From: Pictodentalium vernedei
Lineage: Eukaryota; Mollusca; Scaphopoda; Dentaliida; Dentaliidae
Direction of reading: 5' to 3'
NCBI GenBank assembly: GCA_031216915.1
Contig: CM062294.1
Span: forward strand, 387,367,217 to 387,431,216
Length of the DNA stretch: 64,000 nt
The position numbers and the translations under genes were made by a program. This document shows positions 1-12,806 of this stretch, in pieces. Each line of letters starts with the position of its first letter. Positions within the stretch are counted from its first letter, which is position 1. The notes under the pieces are model-generated. The model ran no database searches, was not told the DNA's origin, and saw only the letters and a program-made list of their open reading frames with translations.

Positions 1-906
1 AGGATCGGAAAAAAGGCTAAGTGTGGATAAAAATTTAAAATCATTTTGAAAAATTAATGTAACACTTACGGACAATATTAAAGTAACTTGCTATGAACTA
101 AATTAAGCAGAAGACAAGTAATCATTGTCAGAAGTAACAGTTGTCAACATAAGCAAAAGTGTCAACAAACTGGAAACGTGACTCCAGGCACTGAAACAAA
201 CATGGCCCGAAATCAGTTACCAATTTAAACACTATCTGACGCAAAACCGAGACTTCCAAAGAAACTGTAGAACATCAGATGATAGATGCAGATCAAAACG
301 CCTAAACACCCCTAGGGTGAGGACGTAAACATGGGGAAAAAACAGAAAATAATTCTGTTTCCAAGCCAAAACTCCCAAGAAATTTTAGTAATAAACATTA
401 CAAAAAATAAGCCAAAAGCATGGGAGAATAGCTAGGGGGAATAAAGGAAAGGGAGAGAGGAAACACTGATTAAACAATGGAACATTCAAAGCAAGAATGA
501 CCACAATAAGGTTGTGCCACAAAAATAGGTAACATGTAACGATTTCATAAAAAAAATTATAAGTTACAGCCCTGAACATTTGTTTCCACTGTTTTCTCCT
601 CTCCACCTTCTATTTCCACCATATATCCACCATTTCTCTCATAAATATGCGTCTGGTTTCTTTAAAACTGAGATTTACAAGCACAAATAACAGTGAAGTG
701 TAACTGTATTGAGGGCCAAACCAAGAAATGACTTTTGGCGGCAGTTTCAAGACCTCCTTGACACTGTGCATGGAGGACCATATAGGACATGTATTTTTCG
801 GTTTTAGATGCAAATTTTGGTGATTGGGGGGTAAAATTTGCGTTTGGCCCTAAATATTTTAGAGTTAGCACCAGCTAAGTCTGGGTCATTGGTACAGTAT
901 AAAAAT
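1..906 (-). mobile_element. DIRS family B, 5'-end fragment (copy B0), cut by window edge
   Basis: This stretch aligns by eye with the 5' leader and outer ITR of the other family B copies (compare 49113-50032 in B2). It holds the leader, the ITR core and the terminal 'acagtataaaaat', where the similarity stops at 906. It is more diverged than B1, B2 or B4: the palindromic part of the ITR around 'gcgcatgcgc' is reduced to 'ctgtgcatgg'. No gag codons are inside the window, so the element's coding part, if present, lies to the left of base 1. Orientation is minus, like every other DIRS copy here. Confidence 0.85.
234..280 (-). other. Leader stem-loop of family B (B0 copy)
   Basis: An outer pairing of 'atctgacg' with 'catcagat' encloses a short inner helix, at the same place as in B1, B2 and B3. 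In this decayed copy both the outer and the inner helix carry a mismatch. Confidence 0.45.
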
Positions 907-1044
907 ATACCTAATTGGCACCCCAAGAAGGTGAGAATTGGGTGGGGGTTGGGGTTATAGGAGTTAAAAAATGTTCTACTCGCAGTGACTCTAAATCTTT
1001 CAAAATGCATTTTGGACCAAAGAAAAAATATTGCTTAAATGGCC

Positions 1045-1090
<46 letters not shown>

Positions 1091-1345
1091 ATTTTAGGAG
1101 TAAATATTTTTCCTGCACATAATCACTCTAAATCCTTCAAAATGCATTTTGGAGCCAAGAACTGTATGTAGTCACTCTAAATACATCAAAATGCATTTTG
1201 GAGCAAAGAAAAATGCCTCATTAGCGGGGAGTACAATAACTCCAACAATTTTCATTGGTTAATGGTGGTTGGCGAATTTGACATAGAGATTGTTGCTATA
1301 GAGACATACACTGAAAAGAATTGAAATCTGTTAACTATTGTTCAA
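907..1345. repeat. Three ~33-nt repeats and a long G tract
   Basis: The phrase 'tcaaaatgcattttgga' preceded by 'ctctaaat' recurs near 990, 1128 and 1170, giving three imperfect copies of a short unit. Between the first and second lies an almost uninterrupted run of G from about 1051 to 1089. The repeat core 'aaaatgcatttt' is itself a palindrome. No coding potential is visible; the Gly-rich reading frame over the G tract is an artefact. Confidence 0.7.
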
Positions 1346-1429
1346 GTTATTCCATAAACAAAGTTTGGACAGACGGATGGACAGAGCTCTATGCTAAATC
1401 CCTCCCTTGTGGGGGGATAAAAACTAACA

Positions 1430-2060
1430 AAGTATGTGGTAGAAGCCTAATTTGAAATTTAGAGAAACAAAGTTTGAAAACTGTTTTGAAAAGAGTTAAA
1501 TTAATGCAAATATTAATTGAAACCACAGTATACAGCATCAGTAGACCTTGGCCCAAATGAAAAACAATGATGTTGTAACACAGTGTTTGAAGAATAAAAG
1601 GTACAACCTTGAAAAGCAAAACTTTAATCTGAAACTTTAAGCTGGGAATACTAAGTAAAACTGACTGCAAAAAAGGGTTAAATGTTTCCTAAAACTGATA
1701 AAAGAAATCAGTGATCTAAATGCAATCATTAAGTTGTATTGACCATGCAAGAATTAAAGTAATAAAGTATATGGCAAAGCCTAATTTCAAATACAAAGAA
1801 ACTAAGTCTGAAAACATGTTTAAAAGGGGTTAAAACCCTGCCAATATTAATTAAAAACAATGTAGAAAGCTTCAGTAGACAGTGTAGACATTGTCTAAAT
1901 GAGAACAGTGACATTCCACTGAACTGTTTGAAGAATTAAAGGAGTAACTCTGTAAATAAAAAACTTTAACCAAAAACTTTAAACCGGAAGTTCTAAGTAA
2001 AATTGACTGTAAGAAAATGTTAAATAGGTCCCAAAATAACATAAAACATAATGAGAATGA
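1430..2060. repeat. Diverged tandem duplication, unit ~335 bp
   Basis: Two AT-rich units starting near 1430 and 1765 share ordered blocks, for example 'aagtatgtgg' against 'aagtatatgg', then 'agcctaattt', 'aatattaatt' and 'tttgaagaat'. They differ by many substitutions and small indels, so the duplication is old. Neither unit contains a convincing ORF. Confidence 0.65.
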
Positions 2061-2345
2061 TACAATCCATAGAAATTAATATTAATTAAAAAGAAAGAAA
2101 ACTTTAACCTTCACTAAAAACTTTAACCAAAACTCTAAATGTTAACAAATGGACATACGAAAGGCATGACTATAGCCCTTACTGTAAACAGTCAGGCTAA
2201 AAATAACAAATTTGAATGGTGATTTTTTGTGAATGGCGCTCATCATTAGATAGAGGGTTAATCAGAAGTCTCTGGTATTAACCAATGAACTAATTGGCTT
2301 CCTTCCTTTGGAAAGCACACATGTAAATTACCAAGACCTACTTAC

Positions 2346-2466
2346 CAGCATTTTGTTTTATGATTACTATCAAATGCACAATCACCATATGGTTGACATA
2401 AGCATATATCACAGTTGGTACCATTGTAATAAGGATCATTACACACACAGTAGGTGTTAGTACCAT
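2346..2466 (-). CDS. Internal exon of an EGF-repeat protein (downstream exon)
   Basis: On the minus strand a 121-nt open segment is preceded by an acceptor ('ttcattatag') and followed by a donor ('gtaag'). It enters in phase 1: two bases finish a codon, then 39 full codons, then two bases remain. Its peptide is cysteine-rich with an EGF-type tail (C-x-C-x8-C), followed by the start of another cysteine-rich module (about five more cysteines). EGF modules are disulfide-bonded extracellular folds, so the product is expected to be secreted or a membrane ectodomain. Paired with the exon at 50467-50583, whose last base supplies the missing codon position, it completes a canonical six-cysteine EGF domain. 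The specific gene cannot be named from two exons. Confidence 0.7.
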
Positions 2467-5400
2467 CTATAATGAAAGAAAAAAAGAAAACAATGAATGA
2501 ATGAAACTTTATCTAGCAGCATGTACATGGTGTAAACATACATACACGTATAAATTTAACAAAACAAACAAGGATTATGCATCATTGATGCAGGGGGTTG
2601 AGTTTTTTGCACCTGTAAGGCTTGTCATTATAAGAAAATCAAATCCCTTGATGTTTGTTCAAGTTATCGTGTTAATGAGCAGAAAACAGGCAAAAATTAC
2701 CAAATTAAGGGCCACAACACCACTCAGTATGGCCTAATCGTACTACTGTCCTTTCCATAACCCCCCAATGGTAAATAAACTCTGGAATAATACAAAATCA
2801 AGAAAATATCTTTTAGTTTTCAGCTCCCGATTACGTGTAATATATTTAACTTCACCGTCATTACGTTTCTGTGATTTTAGTTCGCTCGAAAATTATATGA
2901 ACAAATTTTTTAATTCTCTTTGGGAATTTGTGTGTATTTTCAGAAGAGCGTCCATTTTGCAGCAATGCACAAGTGACGTAACTGGGACGGTCCATTTGAG
3001 AACAGGTAAAATTTGAATTTTCACGGCTTGCCTTTTTTGCAGAAGGAGTGTTTTGACGAAGTTGGAATATCAGTTAGTCGTGATGATGGTTCAAAATAAA
3101 ACTCAAGTCTTGTTCAAAATGTGTTAGTGAATTAGTGAATAAATAAAATATACATGTATTGTAGTCGTGACGTAATTATTTTATTTATGCGTGCATACCA
3201 GTTTTCCAAATTTGTCATGTCTTGTCGACAACTGCCCTCAGTAGTATGTTGGCTTTTATTGTTTGTGTGACAGTGACACGGGTACAGGTGAAAACAGCAC
3301 CGTGTGAAATCCGGGGCCCGTTACTTTCGGTTTGGCACAGGAGTCCGGATTTCTTAGGTTTGGACTGCCCCCATCCAAATATGCCTAAAAGACCTTGTTT
3401 AATTTTTACTTTGGCACGTCCTTTGAATTCGGACTCTGACCCAAACACACACACACATACACAAGATTCTGATTCTCTGCATCAAATAATAAAGAAGGAG
3501 GTGTATCGTGAATCCAGGTTGGATAGATTCCAGGGCCGAGGAAAGGGTGGGGTTGGGGGAGGGGTTGTTATTGCTTTTAATGTTTAGAAGTCACTGCTAA
3601 ACAAACAAGAAAACCATGAGATAGTTGGGAGGGGAAATGTATCCTCTCATTTTTAACATGCTCAATTTTCAACAAATTTATTACAGAACCTTAGGCTAAA
3701 TACTGGTTTCAAACGAAAGACAGAAAAAGGCAGAATTTAAATGAAATAATGCACCATCGGAACTGGTGCCGTTCTTTGCCACAATCAATTGGTGCCATTT
3801 TTGCTCACTCGGTGCCGTTTCGCTATAACCCGACACAAGTCAAAGTAACCAATTTTCTTTTAAGAAAGTATATAACTAATAGCATGAGAGAATTGGCATC
3901 TTCGAATACAACCCCGACAAATACGTATAATCACTAGAAAGTTTATTGGAAAATTGTAGGGGGGGGGGGAGGGGACATTACGGATACGTCACTATATGAT
4001 CACGCTGCCCCCCTCCCCCCCCCCCCCCCCCCCACTACCACCACCACCATTTCTCGGCAAGCACCTGATAAATCTTCTGAGGGAGAAATCACTCAGCAAA
4101 GTTGATCAGAGAATTTATATAATATTAATCATATTTTGACTTCACTGATTATACCCATCACAGGCGTATATAGACCAACGGGCCAACTTTTTTTCCATGG
4201 CTGCGGGGGAGGGAGGGGGGCTGGAAGATTTTGCCCGAAAAGTAGCTACGAGCCCTGGTGTGGATGTTCGTAAGCGTGTCTTTTACTGGTGGGATTAAGG
4301 GAACCCACCCCGGGAACATTTTTAAAAATCTGATCCGCTTGAGGGTTTCTAGAGAACCGAGGCTACCTTTCGAACCTTGTAATTGGAAGAAAAGACGATA
4401 GCTTTTGTAGAGGTGCCAGGCTGAATGTGTTCGAGCGGTCTCGTCTGGTATCAGTAAACTGCAATAAAACATTATATGCTTCTCGGGATTCAGCTGGAGT
4501 AAATACGTGTAGTGTAAGGCCTGTGTGCCCATAGCATTAGAGGATCGAAGCCTGCAGATGGATGAGGCTTTGACACTATATACGTGGGTCGATATACTAT
4601 TAATAACAGTTTGGCTGGCCACTGATTTGCTGTGGTTTTCAGTTGAGAAGGTTTTGGTTACTCATGTGCTTCCAACTGCCTCCCGATTCCCACGCATCTT
4701 TCCTCACAATACTGAGACGAACTGCTTGAAGACACTCTGTACCTCCATTCTTCAGAATCCCTCCAATAAGCATACTAACCATCACATTTGTGTCAACCAC
4801 TAACCACGTCCTTTATTCTCCCATCCCACGTCCTCATTATACTACTCCCAATGAAGTTTGATCTAGAAGATTGAGATTTTGGACTTCCTAATAAAACGTA
4901 TTCCAAGGTTACACATTTGGCTCTCCTTTTCCACCGTCTTTCCCAATTCCCCCTTACCTCCAGTGATTGCGACCTCAGCTTGAACAACAGTGACCACCCT
5001 CTCCTTACAATGGTGCCATTGTCAAGGTACTCTTCAAAACATGTCTTCTCTTTGTCATGCAGGCCACACAAAGGCCTCTTTCTTTTGGCCTACTCTCGCC
5101 AATTTTGGTTACAATCCCCATGACTCTTTCTCTAACGTTTTTTTTTTTTACCTTTGGTTGTCTCTATTTCTGAGTTCGATACATCGTTTGGGTAAATCCC
5201 TACAAACTTCTACCAATACTGCAGTTAATTACAACAAAATTTTTAAAAACCCTAAGCTATGAATTATTATCTCGACTGTCTAATATTTCTACATACCTGC
5301 GTTATTTCCACTGGGTCCAGTGGCGGCTCAAAAGTGTCTCCCCTCTGGATATACTTAAGCAAGGGGCGTCAAATATGCCCAAGACTTGGGGTGAATCAAT

Positions 5401-7136
5401 CAGTAACTAGAGCTTTCGGCCACTTGGCCTTATATGCCACATTGTGGGGACCTAGTGAGGGGACCTGAGAAGTGATGTCACAGTCATGTGACACAATTAC
5501 GTCATGTTAGATTGTCATGGTAGCCTGCGGAAGTGGCCATCTTGTGACATCATCTCCATAGTGACACGTGGTCTTAGTGTGCATGCGCAGCGCGTGTTGT
5601 TAGGGTGATAGTATTTCTGTCGGCCATTTTTGTCTGATGGAGGCTGCCATCTTGGTTTCTAAGGTAGCATGTGGTTGCTATGAGCCTGAATGGCCTACAC
5701 CAAGACGGGGGTATGTGTGGAGGGTTTGTTCGTTTGAATAGGAGTAAATCTGATTACCCAGAAAGACCCACCAATCCATCCAAACCACCCAAAACAACTA
5801 TTTGATACGGATTCCTTACGAATCCTTCTTTTTTTAATAATAGGTACGTTCCTTTGTATAAGAGAAGTTTTACTTTGTGGGATTACCACAAACAAGCCGA
5901 CAATCCCTCCAAATCACCAAAATGCGCCCCAAACAACTGTAACAGACTTGTACTCCCCATCTAGGCTTTTTAGTAGTAACACGTAGTGCTATAGGATCGA
6001 GAGTATGTTCTATTACACTAAAGTACTGGTCCAGATTTTCCAAGAACCCTATTGTTGTGCCTATTACAGATACTAGTCTAACACTAGCAGTATGTCTAGC
6101 CCAAACTAGCTCTAGTTCGTTCCCTCGTCCAAGTCTTATAATCACCAGTGCTTGGTTTCCCATAACATGTATGCAGAGTTATCTTCAGTGTGTATAACGA
6201 AAGCTTATATGATTCTTAAAGCCACGAATCCATCGAATAGTTACTGAAAAGTCATTGCCCAAGCGACTCGAATCCCATCGGGCAAATGAGCTATAGAACA
6301 ATTGCATGTTCGAGTGACTCAAACATACTTTCTTCGACTCATTTAGGTATTTGAGGAAAGCCTGTATACAAAATGCCCGACGGAACAGCGTAACGAGCTG
6401 CGTATGCACTAGACCACGTATCACTATGAAATGACGCCACAAGATGACTGCTCACGCAGGCTAGCACATCAACCAAACTTGACGTAATTGGATCACGTGA
6501 CTAACTTGGCGTAACTGGGTCATGTGACTATGACATCCTTCCAAGGTTTCCCATTAAGCTCCCCCATGTGGCACAATCTCCATAAATGCACAGTACATCA
6601 TGCAGGTAGACTTTCAGAAATACAGTTAACATTAGCGTCCTGCGTGATGAAGTTTATATTTTTTATAATCATTGATAAAGACGAAGTGACCGAAAATCCA
6701 AGATATCAATCACTTCTATAACACGTGGAACGACAGTCCCCCACCTTCCCAACACTTAATTATAAATTTGATAATTTTTTTCCCACGGGCGCCTGAAGCT
6801 TATGAGCGCACACTGATAATATGGTAAATTTTCTGGATACGATCCTGTCAGATGTGCATTCACTGTCACAGCATGAAACATCAGTGATGCAACAAAACCC
6901 AAACTAAATGCCAAATGACACTTCACTATTACTTCTATTATCATAATTATTATGCAAAATCTTCAGTCCACAGTGTCCATGTCAAGTCGTTTAATTTCCG
7001 ATGACTCAATAGCTGTCATCGCGCGACCGCCTAATCTGTCGCGGCACACAGTGGATCTGACATCAGTTTTTATAAGAATGAGGGACCTCTATTATTAAAT
7101 ATAGATACTCTCAACAGGTATCAGGGAACTAAAAAT
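2467..7136. other. Intronic stretch without a recognisable gene
   Basis: I see no supported gene here. Noted items are a short CA microsatellite near 3449-3465, a G-rich run near 3960-3975, and a C run near 4009-4033 followed by 'ccacca' repeats. The 121-codon plus-strand frame at 3222-3587 has no recognisable domain and ends in a glycine/valine run over a G-rich tract. Some frames around 4650-5260 hint at an old retroelement but are too degraded to call. Confidence 0.6.
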
Positions 7137-7176
7137 TTGAATTAGAGTTACCCGCCTTGAATTAGAGTTACCCGCC
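7137..7176. repeat. 20-bp unit duplicated in tandem
   Basis: Two perfect adjacent copies of a 20-bp unit containing 'ttagagttacccgcc', directly before the 378-bp tandem duplication. It is probably a replication-slippage product. Confidence 0.85.
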
Positions 7177-7188
7177 TTGAAAGGTTGC

Positions 7189-7945
7189 ACTCGGAAATGA
7201 TGCAATTGTTACGGAATTTAGTAAAAAGTCTATCGTTCTGTGATCGTAAATTCTGACACCAAGCATTGTGATTACTGAGAGAACTACGGAGCCCCATCAA
7301 CCGCGAAGTCCCATCAGCCCGTGGCGTTTTGTGATTCCTTACCACACGATATCAGACACAGGCTCCAGATTCTGGGCTCAGGTTGGTTACCTCATGAGCT
7401 TGTCGTGTTCAGCACAACGAAGACCAGTTTACCAGTTATCTACGATTTTTATTAACAAATAAAACTCAACTACCAATCGTTTTCTCTGATATAAAGTAAA
7501 ATTCACAATGTTCAGTCAAAGTTCATACCTTATAGCAACAGTGGCGGCATCCATCTTACTTCTTGTACTCGGAAATGATGCAATTGTTACGGAATTTAGT
7601 AAAAAGTCTATCGTTCTGTGATCGTAAATTCTGACACCAAGCATTGTGATTACTGAGAGAACTACGGAGCCCCATCAACCGCGAAGTCCCATCAGCCCGT
7701 AGCGTTTTGTGATTCCTTACCAGACGATATCAGACATAGGCTCCAGATTCTGGGCTCAGGTTGGTTACCTCACGAGCTTGTCGTGTTCAGCACAACGAAG
7801 ACCAGTTTACCAGTTATCTACGATTTTTATTAACAAATAAAACTCAACTACCAATCATTTTCTCTGATATAAAGTAAAATTCACAATGTTCAGTCAAAGT
7901 TCATACCTTATAGCAACAGTGGCGGCATCCATCTTACTTATTGTA
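7189..7945. repeat. Recent tandem duplication, unit 378 bp
   Basis: The segment 7189-7566 is repeated at 7567-7944 with only a handful of substitutions by eye (for example 'cccgtggcg' against 'cccgtagcg', and 'ctcatgagc' against 'ctcacgagc'). The low divergence implies a recent event. No ORF, tRNA or mobile-element terminus is seen inside the unit. Confidence 0.9.
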
Positions 7946-9103
7946 GGTAGGTACTTGCTTGTCGGGAGCCCAGAGACGACTTCCCAAACATCCAGGAATC
8001 GGTGCTTATATCCACTAGATTTTTGATGCCAAACCTGATCACGCGACCAAGTCAGCGGAATAGTTAGGGAAAGCTCCCGTGACGTGGCAGTCAACATTGT
8101 TAGACGCTTGTACTGCCATGCAGACTGTCGGCAATCTGTGTGCGATCTATCGAGTGGTTGTTCCACAAACACATTCCGCCGGGGTTCTGTTAACCGGGGG
8201 AATTGTGTGATAGAATTTACAATCCTGCAACTTTAGCATTATGTGATGCCCGTTTGTTCTGGGAGTGTGATTTATGGGTTGATGACAGCTATGACAGTTC
8301 AAATAGTACCAATTCGGAGATTTCCGCCCGTGATATTTATCAACTAAAACTCGACTACTGGCGTTATCTCTGATCAGCCGAGTGTAGGTCAGTCGGTCGA
8401 GTGTAGGTCGGAGTATTTCTTATTAGTTTATCCAATTCGGCTCTGAGGAAAATTAACAGCAATAATATGAGTCCCATTCAAACTAATAGAAAACTGTCCT
8501 GTTATTTTATAATTTCCATGGAAGAGCTATAGCTCTTCTTTTGAGCTTGCTTAACTTCTATGGGCCAACTTCGCAACACAATCTCTAAAAATAAACAGCC
8601 TTCGGAAAATATATTGTTTCAATACAGGTTTGAAATATTCTATTGACATCTTGCACTATTGTTGAATATGCCTGATAAAAAGAGGGTGATTTGATGACTC
8701 TCGGGCCTAAAAAAAATACAATTCACTTTTTGTGTGTTTTTGTAGGGAATTGCCTGAAAAATGCACGTGACCGGTACTTCCCTTCGTGTCAGTTTTTCTC
8801 TCTTATTTGTTGCATGACCCCTGTTCTCGGGTGAGAAAAAGTTGTCTGAAGGGCTATACCTGACAAAGATATTTGAATGGCAAAATTAAAGTGATCATAT
8901 TTTTTCGCCTGAATTTTACAATAATTGTCGCCTGTGGGAAAATATTTAGTTTCGTGATACCTGTAACTTTGTTTCATTCTCGAATTCAAATTCAAAACTT
9001 GGGCATATTGGTCTGCGTCACACAGCGCGTTCCGTGTGGCTTGTAAGTGAAGCTAAGCGCACATGTTTGCAGTTGCGACAACAGATCTGGTTTCCGATGT
9101 GTT
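7946..9103. other. No recognisable feature
   Basis: Mixed-composition intronic sequence. I see no ORF with a domain, no known repeat terminus and no RNA gene. The phrase 'caacagatctgg' near 9079 recurs near 9521, flanking the next repeat. Confidence 0.6.
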
Positions 9104-9513
9104 ATCAGTTTTCTTGGTATCAATGCCCTTTCATTGACTTTTCCTGGGGGGTTTCGGCTGAATGAAGAAACACTCCTCATGCACAGACCAGAGGCATTTC
9201 ATGATTTAGTCACACCAATTTAAAAGATTAATAATTTGAATTGAAGGAATGACAGATTTGGAAGATGAAATAGATCCCTTTATGTTAAAAAACAATCAGG
9301 ACAAGAGGGATTGGCACAAGTGATAATGGAAGAATATGAATTTAACCCTTTACCCAATGAAACGCTCAAAACCGGCCAATGCTATTCACAAAAATCGGCA
9401 ATTAATTTTCATTATTTTCTTCACTTTTGTCTCAAAAACATAGGTTATGACCCCTCATTGGAACAAGCTCGATGAGCTCATTCCAATAAGGGGTCATCAC
9501 CTATGTTTTGGAG
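9104..9513. repeat. Dispersed repeat R1, copy 1, ending in a hairpin
   Basis: About 410 bp shared with 14943-15330, colinear and highly similar with several small indels. It ends in an inverted repeat: arms near 9435-9462 and 9481-9509 ('cataggttatgacccc' against 'ggggtcatcacctatg') separated by a short segment that contains 'gagctc'. The family is not recognised; a terminal hairpin would suit a foldback or Helitron-like non-autonomous element, but no CTRR end or TSD could be fixed. Confidence 0.7.
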
Positions 9514-11324
9514 TTGCGGCAACAGATCTGGGGTCCGGAAGCGTTTGTCAGACAGAAAATTGATAGAGGAACTCATTGACATTGGCACATGTGTGCGGTT
9601 GCGTACAAAACTGAATTTGCTGCCGCAAATCCAATCGGCATCGGACAGAAAATGTCAGTGTTCGGCATACTTCCTTTTCTTCTCTCAATTGTTTTACCGT
9701 TTCACCTCTTTTCTCTTTTTTTTTGGGGGGGGGGGGGGGGCACCTCTGGTCACCCCCTGAACCCACTCAAACAGACCACTCCTAATGGCGGAGCAAAATA
9801 TTCTCCGCTTCGTGAGTTCCAACTTTCGGTTTCTGTATTTTCCACTTATGACGACTTATCCACTGTGAGTTGATGGTATACTAGTCAAATAGATTAGAAT
9901 ATTTGCCTCCTCATCTACTCGTTTCAGGCATAGTGGATGAAATTTGGCACTGATTGAACAAATTTGAGAAAGACTGTTGATCAATTTGAAATAACTTTTA
10001 AAACTCAACTTAGACTAGAGAAGGAGGTGGGGTTGCAAATACAAAATATAGATAGTAGGCTGGAAAAAACAGTTGTTTTAGACAACCCCTACCTCCGATC
10101 CAAACTTTACCCTTCTTGAATTTCCTTCCCACCGCCTGCACAGGATGTAATTTTGTCTGTTTGCGTTGCATTCCATGAAGTATTTCACGATTTCTACCAT
10201 AGTATGTGAAGTTTCCAGCTGTTAGTGAAATAGTGATTCGAAATTCGAAATTTCTAAACGTTGATTTTATATTTTTATTTTTTTTGGGGGGGGGGGGGGG
10301 GGGAGGGGGAGGCCCACTCCCGCAACAATGAATGTGCACGTCATCGAGAAATGTGACGTTTTTACGACATACATGTAACAATGATTATAGCTGAACTCCC
10401 TGTGACCAAGGGAGGTGGCAACTGCCCCCCCCCCCCCCCTCGTCTCATACGCCCATGGTTCTTGGAACAAATTCAAATGACCTCCCATTAATTAATGATA
10501 TGTGTTAGTTCTGGTGTAGCTGTTTAACTTTCTCCCTACACTTCACCCCCACCCGATAGGATAAAATCTCGTGTGTTTCTCCTCTTTAAATATAAAAAAA
10601 ACATTTGCTTTTAAAAAGCTTATTTCTGGCTCCCAAAATTGGTGGAAGATGAAAAGATACACGCAGGCCATGATGGAATATCTCACCCCCTGCCTCCGCT
10701 ATGTGACTTTGCATTCGATTTATATATTCTTTCTTACTTCATATTCGAGGATTTTGTTTGTAAAGTTAAGACTTTGAGCTATAATTGAGATGTTGTAACT
10801 TTTCCTCTTAGTAACGTGGAAGAGAGATAATCCACGCACACTGAAAACTACTTACGGTAAGTTTTACAAGCCTAAAATTAACCTACCCTCACGAAGTATG
10901 TTACAATTTTTTTTCTAACGGTTATTTGAATGGTATTAAAGGCCGACGACCCAAAACATATGTAAACAAGAGGGATGTTACATCCCAATGCTCACCTACA
11001 TTCGCGCTTGATAATGTCGTTCCAATGTAACATGCCTAATATTTAGTTAATATAAATCATTAACTAGGCATTAAATGATTAATGTGGTTTATGTGATGGC
11101 TTTGGAAAGTCTATATTTCTGCATTTATTATATATCAATTCAACATAGAATCATTGGATATAAAAGCATTTTTTTTCTTTTAGAAATGTTTATGATTAAG
11201 AATATGAATAGTGAGGCCAGATATTAAATCATAAATAAGAATTAGGAAAGGCTTTCATAAATCACTGAAATTGTAATTGAAGTACATTCATTGGTTAAAG
11301 AGGAGTTGCGGAAAAACATTCATT
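9514..11324. other. No gene seen; several G/C homopolymer runs
   Basis: The stretch contains a G run at about 9725-9741, another at about 10286-10304 and a C run at about 10425-10439. Glycine- or proline-rich frames across these runs are not real genes. Nothing else is recognisable. Confidence 0.6.
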
Positions 11325-12590
11325 CAAGAAAGTGACTATAAGTCCCAACAAAAATACATCACATCAACAACTAAAATAAGCCTTAATGTTACTAGTAACA
11401 AGTATGAGAAAGTATTAAATAAAAAAAAAAAGTTAAAAAAAATTTTTTTTAAAGAAAGTGAATATAAGTCCCAAAAATCCCCCTCAAATTCCTCAAATAT
11501 GCATGTAATGAGGGCGCAACGTTACCACAATGTAGTTCAGTAACCCATGTGTACAATATCAATTGCCTGGAAAGACACATAGAAACAGAACTCACCTTAA
11601 CACAAACTTTTAGAACTTAAAATTGAGTAAGTCAGAGAAAAACGTGAACATTGTGACTGAAAAAAAAGAAAAGAAATCAGTTAAATTTCTGCAAACAGTA
11701 GGGTTAATACCTAAAGTAGTTATTGAAATGAAAAAATAAACAGTAATGAGAGGTGAAGGCACCACAATCTGCACAAAAGCTGACTTTAACGCAAGTTCTT
11801 ACAACACCTAAACGCTAATTCTTACAAGTTTTGGCAGAAAATCAGCCTCAAATTCCTCAAATATGCATGTAATGAGGGTTAAATATTACAGCAATGGAGT
11901 TCAGTAACCTAAGTGTAGAATATTAATCGCCTGGAAAGACACATAGAAACACAACTCACCTAAACACAAAGTTTACAAAGTTTTACAACTTAAAATTTAC
12001 TAAGTCCGAGAAAAACATGAAAATTTTGACTGAAAAAAAAAGAAAATTTCCGTTAAATTTCTGCATACAGTAGGGTTAATACCTACAGTTGTTATTGAAA
12101 TATGAAAAGCAACAGTAATGAGAAGTTAAAGCAGCACAATCTGCACAAAAGCTGACTTTAACGCAAGTTCTTACAACACCTAAACGCTAATTCTTACAAG
12201 TTTTGGCAGAAAATCAGCCTCAAATTCCTCAAATATGCATGTAATGAGGGTTAAATATTACAGCAATGGAGTTCAGTAACCTAAGTGTAGAATATTAATC
12301 GCCTGGAAAGACACATAGAAACACAACTCACCTAAACACAAAGTTTACAAAGTTTTACAACTTAAAATTTACTAAGTCCGAGAAAAACATGAAAATTTTG
12401 ACTGAAAAAAAAAGAAAATTTCCGTTAAATTTCTGCATACAGTAGGGTTAATACCTACAGTTGTTATTGAAATATGAAAAGCAACAGTAATGAGAAGTTA
12501 AAGCAGCACAATCTGCACAAAAGCTGACTTTAACGCAAATTCTTACAACACCTAAACGCAAATTCTTACAAGTTTTGGCAGAAAATTTTA
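11325..12590. repeat. Tandem array, ~370-bp unit, about three copies
   Basis: The block starting 'cctcaaattcctcaaatatg' occurs at 11482, 11846 and about 12218, giving spacings of about 364 and 372. The last two units are almost identical and the first more diverged. A shorter motif containing 'agtcccaa' is also repeated upstream (near 11342 and 11468). The unit is AT-rich with no coding potential. Confidence 0.85.
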
Positions 12591-12806
12591 GGTGAAATTT
12601 GGAAAAATGTCGTAGTATCAGGGTTAAATACTGTTCTGATAGTCCCCTACAACCTACATATGCAATATCAAAGGCCTGAGCTCACTGATCTTTGAGAAAT
12701 TAACCTTAACATTAAATCTTACAATATTGGACACGCCGGACTCCGACGCTGACGCCCGAGGTCCTGACAATAGCTCACCACTTTTAGTAGAAGTAGGTGA
12801 GCTAAA
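12591..12806 (+). repeat. End of a dispersed repeat with terminal 'gctcacc...ggtgagc' hairpin
   Basis: The last bases form a hairpin, 'tagctcacc' (12771-12779) pairing with 'ggtgagcta' (12796-12804), followed by 'aaaa' and preceded by a 'gacgctgacgcc'-type GC-rich run. The same terminal arrangement appears at 31573-31604, 34470-34500, about 58908-58938 and about 60157-60188, always in plus orientation. Confidence 0.6.

Noticed and set aside
915-1097. Open frame with a Gly run on the plus strand
   Set aside because: It is created by the homopolymer G tract and the terminal part of B0; no domain or codon signal.
3222-3587. 121-codon plus-strand frame with a hydrophobic start resembling a signal peptide
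   Set aside because: No recognisable domain, composition dominated by microsatellite and G-rich DNA, and no splice or promoter support.
4500-5262. Possible remnant of a LINE endonuclease/RT ('SDHPLL' in one frame)
   Set aside because: Only a three-residue match to an endonuclease motif; no second motif in a consistent frame.
9589-9873. Open frames across the G run near 9725
   Set aside because: Gly-rich and Pro-rich frames on both strands are artefacts of the homopolymer.
11482-12590. CRISPR-like array
   Set aside because: Units of ~370 bp with no short direct repeat/spacer pattern; an ordinary eukaryotic tandem repeat.
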